DNA of 64,000 bases from NCBI RefSeq assembly GCF_007990245.1, contig NZ_BJWG01000001.1, positions 434,001 through 498,000 of the forward strand, given 5' to 3'. A program made the translations under genes and the position numbers. Shown here piece by piece: positions 57,009 to 64,000 of the stretch (positions are counted from its first letter, which is position 1; the number at the start of each line of letters is the position of its first letter). The notes under the pieces are model-generated. The model searched no databases. It was not told the origin of the DNA and saw nothing but the letters and a program-made list of their open reading frames with translations. Source of the stretch: Cellulomonas composti (lineage in GTDB: Bacteria > Actinomycetota > Actinomycetes > Actinomycetales > Cellulomonadaceae).

Positions 57009-57776
57009 CTAGGCGGGCAGCCCGCCCGGGTGCGCGACGAGGGCCACGACGTTGTCGCGCTTGGGTGCCCGGCTCGTGGTCGCCGGGGCGGGGGCCTCGG
57101 GTGCGCGCCGGCTCGACCGGTTGACGCGCACGACGGCGACGACGAGCAGCGCCTGCCCGAGCGCGTACGTCGCCATGACCCACACCGACTGCCCCGGCAG
57201 CTCCCAGCCCGGCACGAACCGCTCGAGCGCGATGAGCCCGTCGGACACGAGGAACACCGCACCGCCGACCGCGCCCACGGTGCCCAGCCCCGTGGCGAGC
57301 ACCGCCATGGCGGTCAGGACACCGCCGTACACGGCCACCGGGACGAGCATCGAGCCGGCGTGCGAAGCGCAGAACCCGACGAGCGCGACGAGCACGACCG
57401 TGTAGGGCAGCACGAGCAGCGGCCGTCGTCGGGCGACCGACCGGCCCGACAGCGGTGCGAACGCCACCACGTAGGAGGCCTGCGCGAGCAGGAAGCACCC
57501 GACCATCGCGAGGAACGCCGCGTCGCCGCTCAGCCGCGACGGCAGGAAGTCGCCCAGGAAGCTGAACCCGAGCGCGACCAGCGACCATGCGACGAGCCTG
57601 CCGCGCGGCCAACGGGTCGCCGCGAGGAGCACCACCGCGAGCGTCGGCATCAGCAACCACTGCGAGACGTCGGCGAGCGCATCCGCGTCGACGACGAGCG
57701 CCGTCAGGTGGGTCAGCGTGACGACGACGTAGGCGACGGCGCTGGCACGCAGCACCCACGGGGGCGGACGGAGCAC
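57009..57776 (-). CDS. YhhN/TMEM86-family lysoplasmalogenase-like membrane protein
   Basis: A 255-residue integral membrane protein with eight predicted helices. The family motifs WLLMPTLAVVLLAA (K/MP pattern), ALGFSFLGDFLP (GDxxL), AQASYVVAFAP and GAVFLVSDGLIAL (SD) are visible; the two aspartates are the conserved catalytic candidates. YhhN/TMEM86 proteins hydrolyse lysoplasmalogen vinyl-ether bonds in animals; the bacterial role is unclear. Start GTG 57776 has GGAGG 6 bases upstream. It lies tail-to-tail with parC. Confidence 0.8.
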   Translation of the reverse strand: MLRPPPWVLRASAVAYVVVTLTHLTALVVDADALADVSQWLLMPTLAVVLLAATRWPRGRLVAWSLVALGFSFLGDFLPSRLSGDAAFLAMVGCFLLAQASYVVAFAPLSGRSVARRRPLLVLPYTVVLVALVGFCASHAGSMLVPVAVYGGVLTAMAVLATGLGTVGAVGGAVFLVSDGLIALERFVPGWELPGQSVWVMATYALGQALLVVAVVRVNRSSRRAPEAPAPATTSRAPKRDNVVALVAHPGGLPA

Positions 57777-57890
57777 AGCAGACCTCCGGTGGCCGGACCT
57801 CGTCGTCCGGCGTGCGACACGCCCGGCGGGGGAACCGGGCGCGACGCCGATGCTAGCCCGCCACGCGCCCCGGACCTACGCCCGACTGCG

Positions 57891-57909
57891 CGCGAGTGAG
57901 TCACTCGCG
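57891..57909. promoter_or_regulatory. Perfect 9-1-9 palindrome between minus-strand genes
   Basis: CGCGAGTGA-G-TCACTCGCG is a perfect 19-bp inverted repeat in the 158-base gap between the YhhN gene and the end of the double-GNAT gene. It could be an operator for the YhhN gene or, as RNA, a small stem with no real loop, so a protein-binding site is more likely. Confidence 0.6.
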
Positions 57910-57934
57910 AGCGGGTGGATGCGTGGCGGTGGGA

Positions 57935-58963
57935 CTACAGCTCGATCGAGAACGCCGTCGAGCTCAGGTACGGGACGTACCCGAGGCGCGAGTACAGCCC
58001 GTGCGCACCGGTCGGGTTCGCGGTGTCGACGCCCAGCTCGGCGTACTCGATGCCGTCCGCGCGGTACGCGTGCATCGCCGCGACGAGGAGCGCGGGCGCA
58101 ATCCCCCGCCCGCGCCACGCACGGCGCACGCCCAGGACGTCCGTGTAGCCCGACGAGTAGCCTGCGACCGGCCAGTCCTGCTCGTACCGGCCCGAGAGCA
58201 GGTACCCGACGACCTCGTCCGACGCCTGGTCGAGCGCCAGGAAGCTCCACGTCGGCGCGAACATCGCACGGGTCTGGACCCACTGCTCGGGCGTGCGCGG
58301 CTCGCTGCCCCAGTGGTCCGCGAACGCCTCGTTGTGCGCGAGCCGCGCCTGCTCGTCGAGCTCGGCGCTCCAGGGCACGATCCGTACGCCCTCGGGGGCG
58401 AACGGCTCAGGCACGTCGCCGGTGAGCGCCCGGCGCATCTCCGCGTAGTACCGGATGGGCGTGAACCCGGCGGCGCGCACGGCCGCGGCCGTGGCCGTCG
58501 CGGTGTCGTCGACGTACACCGACAGTCGCGCCGGCACCTGCTTGCCCGTGGCGGCCAAGAGCTGACGTCCGCGGTCCTGGGACCAGGCCAGCACCTGCGC
58601 ACCGATCCCCCGTCGGCGCCACTCGGGGTGGACGCCACCGTCCAGGAACGCCCGCACCACGCGTGTGTCGCCCGCGGGCTGCTGGACCAGCGCCCAGGCC
58701 CGCAGCGCTCCTGCCTCGTCGCGGCCGGCCAGCGTGTCGCGTTCGACGTCGAGGTTCGAGTCGTCGAAGTGCTCGTCGACCTCGGCCTGCGAGATCCGGT
58801 ACGGCAGGGCGTCGGCCTCCTGGCACGCGACGACCAGCGCGGTGAGCTCGGCGACGTCGGACCGCGCGAGCGCACCCCAGGTCAGGCCGGTCGAGGCGTC
58901 GGGCACCCGGACGGTCGCGGGAGCGGCGACGCGTTCGGCGAGCGGGGCGAGTGTCGTGGTCAC
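57935..58963 (-). CDS. Double-domain GNAT acetyltransferase (mycothiol synthase-like)
   Basis: A 342-residue protein with two GNAT modules. The first carries GGVHPEWRRRGIGAQVLAWS (about 110-129), the second LGVRRAWRGRGIAPALLVAA (about 277-296), both with the R/Q-x-x-G-x-G/A acetyl-CoA loop. The layout resembles MshD-like enzymes, in which the N-terminal domain has lost activity, but the mycothiol pocket motifs cannot be confirmed by eye. It could also be a general acetyltransferase. The start is GTG 58963. Confidence 0.75.
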   Translation of the reverse strand: MTTTLAPLAERVAAPATVRVPDASTGLTWGALARSDVAELTALVVACQEADALPYRISQAEVDEHFDDSNLDVERDTLAGRDEAGALRAWALVQQPAGDTRVVRAFLDGGVHPEWRRRGIGAQVLAWSQDRGRQLLAATGKQVPARLSVYVDDTATATAAAVRAAGFTPIRYYAEMRRALTGDVPEPFAPEGVRIVPWSAELDEQARLAHNEAFADHWGSEPRTPEQWVQTRAMFAPTWSFLALDQASDEVVGYLLSGRYEQDWPVAGYSSGYTDVLGVRRAWRGRGIAPALLVAAMHAYRADGIEYAELGVDTANPTGAHGLYSRLGYVPYLSSTAFSIEL

Positions 58964-59003
58964 CCCGCCACGATGCTGGAAGCGCGGGCGCGGGGCAATC
59001 CGA

Positions 59004-61133
<2,130 letters not shown>

Positions 61134-61139
61134 GCCGCG

Positions 61140-61145
61140 ATGGTA
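61140..61145 (-). promoter_or_regulatory. Putative -10 element of a leaderless parE promoter
   Basis: TACCAT on the minus strand, then six bases, then GTG 61133. Confidence 0.5.
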
Positions 61146-61324
61146 GTCGCGGCCGCCGACACGGCCCCGACACCATGCCGCAGCCGTCCGAACTCGTGCC
61201 GAAAGGCCCTTGCGCGGGCCTCCCGTGTCGTGCACGTCACGATCAGGTGACATTTGCGTACGCGCATAGCGAACCACCCGCTCCCGAGGCGCTGGAACAC
61301 AGTCCCGGGTGGTTCTATGGAGGC

Positions 61325-61546
61325 GTGACAGGGACGACGACCGAACCACTGACCGCAGCCGACCGTTGCGACCGCTGTGGCGCGCAGGCCTACGTCCGCG
61401 TCGTGCTGCCCGTCGGCGAGCTCCTCTTCTGCGCGCACCACGCCCGCGAGCACGCTCCGAAGTTCGCGGAGCTCGCGACGCACGTGCACGACGAGACGGA
61501 CCGTCTGCTGGCCGAGCACGGCGCAGGAGCCGGCGCCGCGCACTGA
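61325..61546 (+). CDS. DUF7455 small zinc-knuckle protein
   Basis: A 73-residue protein: TTTEPLTAADRCDRCGAQAYVRV, then LPVGELLFCAHHAREHAPKF and a helical tail. The CDRC pair and the later C-x-H-H (FCAHH) probably bind one zinc. This is the short actinobacterial family annotated DUF7455 (recalled), found beside the ParE-like gene and the principal sigma factor gene in Streptomyces too. Start is GTG 61325; GGAGG lies only one base upstream, too close to work as a normal ribosome site, so initiation is unclear. Function unknown. Confidence 0.72.
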   Translation: MTGTTTEPLTAADRCDRCGAQAYVRVVLPVGELLFCAHHAREHAPKFAELATHVHDETDRLLAEHGAGAGAAH

Positions 61547-61563
61547 GCGCACCCCACCTCGAC

Positions 61564-61598
61564 CAGGAGGCCCGGACCGTCATGGTCCGGGCCTCCTG
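61564..61598 (+). terminator. Intrinsic terminator after the DUF7455 gene
   Basis: CAGGAGGCCCGGACC and its complement form a perfect 15-bp stem with a 5-base loop (GTCAT), starting 17 bases after the stop. Confidence 0.85.
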
Positions 61599-61708
61599 AC
61601 GTCAGCGGCCGGTCGTCCACAGCCTGGCGCGACGTCGCGTCGCGCGGTGCGCGATCCCTCTACGTTGGGGCACGCGCCGAGCCGGCGTGCGCCGACGAGA
61701 GGACGACC

Positions 61709-62506
61709 GTGGCACTTCGCTTCAACCCGCCGCCCGGGTGGCCGCCCCCGCCAGAGGACTGGCTCCCACCCAAGGGCTGGAAGCCGGACCCGAGCTTCCC
61801 GCGCGCGCCGGCCGGCTGGGTGTTCGTCGTCGACGACGCTGCGCGCATCGCGCCGTCGCTCGACCCGATCCCCGGCATCACCAGAGCGCGCCGGCGCAGG
61901 CTGCTCGCCCCGACGCTCACGGGCGTGGTCGGTCTGGTCGTCGGACTCCTGATGGGTGGCGCCCTGGGTTCCACCGCCTCGCGCGACGACGGTGAGGCCG
62001 AGGCGATCGCGTCCGCCGCTCCCGACGACGTCGACGATGCGACGAACGACGGCACCGGCACACGCGCGAACCCCTACCCGGCGGGCTCGACCATCGAGCT
62101 CGAGGACTGGACCGTCGTGCTCGGAACGACGGTCCAGGACGCGACCGACGCGATCCTGGACGACGACGCGCTCCTGGATGACGACCCGATCAACGACTCG
62201 CCCGCCTTGGGCCGCCAGTTCGTCATGGTCCCCGTCACCGCGACCTACACGGGCGCCGAGACCGGTCTGGCGTGGATCGACCTCGAGGTGGACTTCGTCG
62301 GCTCGGCGGGCAACACGTTCGGCTTCGACGAGGACAGCTACTGCGGGCTGATCCCTGACTCGCTGGTGGACGAGGGGAGGCTCTACCCGGGCGCGACCGC
62401 CGAGGGCAACGAGTGCCGCTCGGTGCCGAGCGGGCAGGTCGCCGGCGGCACGTGGGCGCTGTCGACGGGCGGCGGCGACGAACCGGTCTTCGTCGCGCTC
62501 GAGTAG
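61709..62506 (+). CDS. Membrane-anchored protein with secreted C-terminal domain, unknown function
   Basis: A 265-residue protein. Residues 1-40 are a Pro/Trp-rich motif (PPPGWPPPPEDWLPPKGWKP), seen at the cytoplasmic N-terminus of many actinobacterial membrane proteins. One transmembrane helix (LLAPTLTGVVGLVVGLLMGGALG, about 65-88) follows an RARRRR stop-transfer, and then an acidic linker leads to an outside beta-domain of about 140 residues resembling DUF4352-like immunoglobulin folds (LEDWTVVLGTTVQDATDAIL, FVMVPVTATYTG). Two cysteines (YCGL and NECRS) may form a disulfide. Start is GTG 61709 with GAGAGGA upstream; a TACGTT at 61661-61666 may be its -10. Confidence 0.72.
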   Translation: MALRFNPPPGWPPPPEDWLPPKGWKPDPSFPRAPAGWVFVVDDAARIAPSLDPIPGITRARRRRLLAPTLTGVVGLVVGLLMGGALGSTASRDDGEAEAIASAAPDDVDDATNDGTGTRANPYPAGSTIELEDWTVVLGTTVQDATDAILDDDALLDDDPINDSPALGRQFVMVPVTATYTGAETGLAWIDLEVDFVGSAGNTFGFDEDSYCGLIPDSLVDEGRLYPGATAEGNECRSVPSGQVAGGTWALSTGGGDEPVFVALE

Positions 62507-62519
62507 GAGTCCCCGCACG

Positions 62520-62562
62520 ACGAAGGGCCTGCAGCCGGGGCTCCCGGCGGCAGGCCCTTCGT
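62520..62562. terminator. Bidirectional terminator between convergent genes
   Basis: ACGAAGGGCCTGC (62520-62532) pairs with GCAGGCCCTTCGT (62550-62562), and an inner GCCGGG-GCT-CCCGGC stem extends the hairpin. It lies between the plus-strand membrane protein and the minus-strand sigma factor gene. Confidence 0.88.
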
Positions 62563-62571
62563 GGTCGTGTC

Positions 62572-64000
62572 TCAGTCGAGGTAGTCGCGCAGCACCTGCG
62601 AGCGCGAGGGGTGACGCAGCTTCGACATGGTCTTCGACTCGATCTGGCGGATCCGCTCGCGCGTCACGCCGTAGACCTTGCCGATCTCGTCGAGCGTCTT
62701 GGGCTGCCCGTCCGTGAGACCGAAGCGCATCGACACCACGCCGGCCTCGCGCTCGGAGAGCGTGTCGAGGACCTGGTGCAGCTGCTCCTGCAGGAGCGTG
62801 AAGCTCACCGCGTCCGCCGGGACGACGGCCTCGGAGTCCTCGATGAGGTCGCCGAACTCGCTGTCGCCGTCCTCGCCGAGCGGCGTGTGCAGCGAGATCG
62901 GCTCGCGGCCGTACTTCTGGACCTCGACGACCTTCTCGGGCGTCATGTCGAGCTCCTTGGCCAGCTCCTCCGGCGTGGGCTCACGGCCCAGGTCCTGGAG
63001 CATCTGGCGCTGCACACGCGCAAGCTTGTTGATGACCTCGACCATGTGCACCGGGATACGGATCGTGCGCGCCTGGTCGGCCATGGCGCGCGTGATCGCC
63101 TGCCGGATCCACCACGTCGCGTACGTCGAGAACTTGTAGCCCTTGGTGTAGTCGAACTTCTCGACCGCACGGATCAGACCGAGGTTGCCCTCCTGGATCA
63201 GGTCCAGGAACAGCATGCCGCGCCCGGTGTAGCGCTTGGCCAGGGAGACCACCAGGCGCAGGTTCGCCTCGAGCAGGTGGTTCTTGGCACGACGGCCGTC
63301 CTGCGCGATCCACTCGAGCTCGCGGCGCAGCTTCGGCTCCATCGCCACGCCCGCACCGAGTCGCTCCTCGGCGAACAGGCCGGCCTCGATGCGCTTGGCG
63401 AGCTCGACCTCCTGCTCGGCGTTCAGCAGCGCGACCTTGCCGATCTGCTTGAGGTAGTCCTTCACCGGGTCGGCGGTCGCGCCCGCGGTGACGACCTGCT
63501 GCGCGGGCGCGTCGTCGTCGTCGGCGTCCGAGTAGACGAAGCCGGCGTCCTCCGACTCCTCGGCGGCGGGCTTCTTCTCGGTGCCCTCCTCACCCTCCTC
63601 GGAGTCGTCGTCGGTCGTCTCCACGACCTCGGCGACCTCGGCCACGACGGCCTCGATCTCCGGGTCGTCGAGCACGATCGCGGCATCGTCGATGTCGGCG
63701 GCCGACTCGTCGACCGCGTCCTCGCCCTTCGCCGCGGCCTTGGTCGCCGCAGCCTTGGTCGCCGCGGCCTTCGTGGCCGCTGCCTTGGTGGGGGCCTTGG
63801 CGGGAGCGGCCTTGGCGGCCGGTGTCTTCGCGGCGGTCGTCTTCGCGGCGGTGCGCGTGGCGCGGGCGACCGGCTGCGGGGCCGAGTCGTCGGCGACCTC
63901 GTCGACCGGGACGGCCGCCTTGGTGGAGGTGCGCGACGTCGAGGTCGCGGCGGCGACACGGGCCACGGGCGCCGGCTCACGCACGGCGACACCGGCGGTC
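62572..64000 (-). CDS. sigA: Principal RNA polymerase sigma factor, 5' end outside the window (partial)
   Basis: The last 475 codons of an HrdB/SigA-type sigma-70 factor are visible; the frame stays open to the window edge, so the true start lies beyond. The N-terminal part is Lys/Ala/Thr-rich with AAATKA repeats (near 63740-63790) and then strongly acidic, as in HrdB. Region 1.2 ([28 protein letters not shown]), region 2 ([46 protein letters not shown]) and region 4 ([22 protein letters not shown]) are complete, so it recognises -35/-10 promoters. Neighbouring DUF7455 and parE match Streptomyces gene order around hrdB. Confidence 0.94.
   Translation of the reverse strand, partial: TAGVAVREPAPVARVAAATSTSRTSTKAAVPVDEVADDSAPQPVARATRTAAKTTAAKTPAAKAAPAKAPTKAAATKAAATKAAATKAAAKGEDAVDESAADIDDAAIVLDDPEIEAVVAEVAEVVETTDDDSEEGEEGTEKKPAAEESEDAGFVYSDADDDDAPAQQVVTAGATADPVKDYLKQIGKVALLNAEQEVELAKRIEAGLFAEERLGAGVAMEPKLRRELEWIAQDGRRAKNHLLEANLRLVVSLAKRYTGRGMLFLDLIQEGNLGLIRAVEKFDYTKGYKFSTYATWWIRQAITRAMADQARTIRIPVHMVEVINKLARVQRQMLQDLGREPTPEELAKELDMTPEKVVEVQKYGREPISLHTPLGEDGDSEFGDLIEDSEAVVPADAVSFTLLQEQLHQVLDTLSEREAGVVSMRFGLTDGQPKTLDEIGKVYGVTRERIRQIESKTMSKLRHPSRSQVLRDYLD

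Overview
The window is a high-GC chromosomal segment of an actinobacterium, most likely a Cellulomonas-like member of the Micrococcales (inference). The grounds are strong G/C preference at third codon positions, many GTG starts with 4-base GTGA/ATGA gene overlaps, an HrdB/SigA-type sigma factor with a Lys/Ala-rich N-terminus, an anaerobic pyruvate formate-lyase pair, and a racemase plus ATP-grasp ligase pair that would fit an acidic D-amino acid cross-bridge in peptidoglycan. From memory of other genomes, the stretch carrying RNase D, dxs, the TrmA-like methyltransferase, the KimA-like carrier, two TrkA proteins, DUF3159, OB-fold, DUF3710, dut, DUF3093, DUF4193, inositol monophosphatase and sigA corresponds to a block conserved in Mycobacterium tuberculosis (about Rv2680 to Rv2703). 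I see no phage, insertion sequence, CRISPR array, rRNA or tRNA.

Layout. 1-2190: 3' end of putA, then a convergent intergenic region filled by five imperfect copies of a ~150-bp repeat. 2186-3214: zapE (minus). 3300-7283: a sulfate-reduction operon (sulfite reductase, zinc-ribbon mini-protein, APS reductase, siroheme synthase) preceded by a 29-residue leader peptide with a cysteine cluster. 7400-9804: three single genes, each with an apparent leaderless promoter. 9835-13294 (minus): gnd, D-amino acid ligase and racemase, translationally coupled. 13420-16614: YbaB-like protein, DUF3000, orphan LuxR regulator, RNase D. 16767-20179: fadA-fadB beta-oxidation operon with palindromes upstream. 20251-25564 (minus): pflA, pflB, dxs. 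25736-29503: guaB1, glutamine amidotransferase, Nudix hydrolase and phosphotransferase chained by GTGA overlaps. 29687-31806: membrane protein, alpha/beta hydrolase and TetR regulator. 31811-34391 (minus): two serpin lipoproteins. 34448-37195 (minus): acnA. 37429-44913: small charged protein, RNA methyltransferase, KimA-like potassium carrier divergent from two TrkA-type subunits, then DUF3159, OB-fold, DUF3710 and dut. 45008-48853: DUF3093, DUF4193, inositol monophosphatase, TRIC channel, sepH. 48923-54266 (minus): thymidine kinase, phosphodiesterase, DUF5998, GNAT/acyl-CoA-synthetase fusion. 54495-61133: ParC-like and ParE-like topoisomerase subunits around a YhhN protein and a double-GNAT protein. 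61325-64000: DUF7455, a secreted-domain protein and the 3' part of the principal sigma factor.

Most genes are housekeeping. The less ordinary signals are the cysteine leader peptide, the 150-bp array and several intergenic minisatellites, the D-amino acid ligase/racemase couple, the paired serpins with different reactive loops, and a set of twelve genes in which a TANNNT hexamer lies 6-8 bases before the start codon, implying widespread leaderless transcription.
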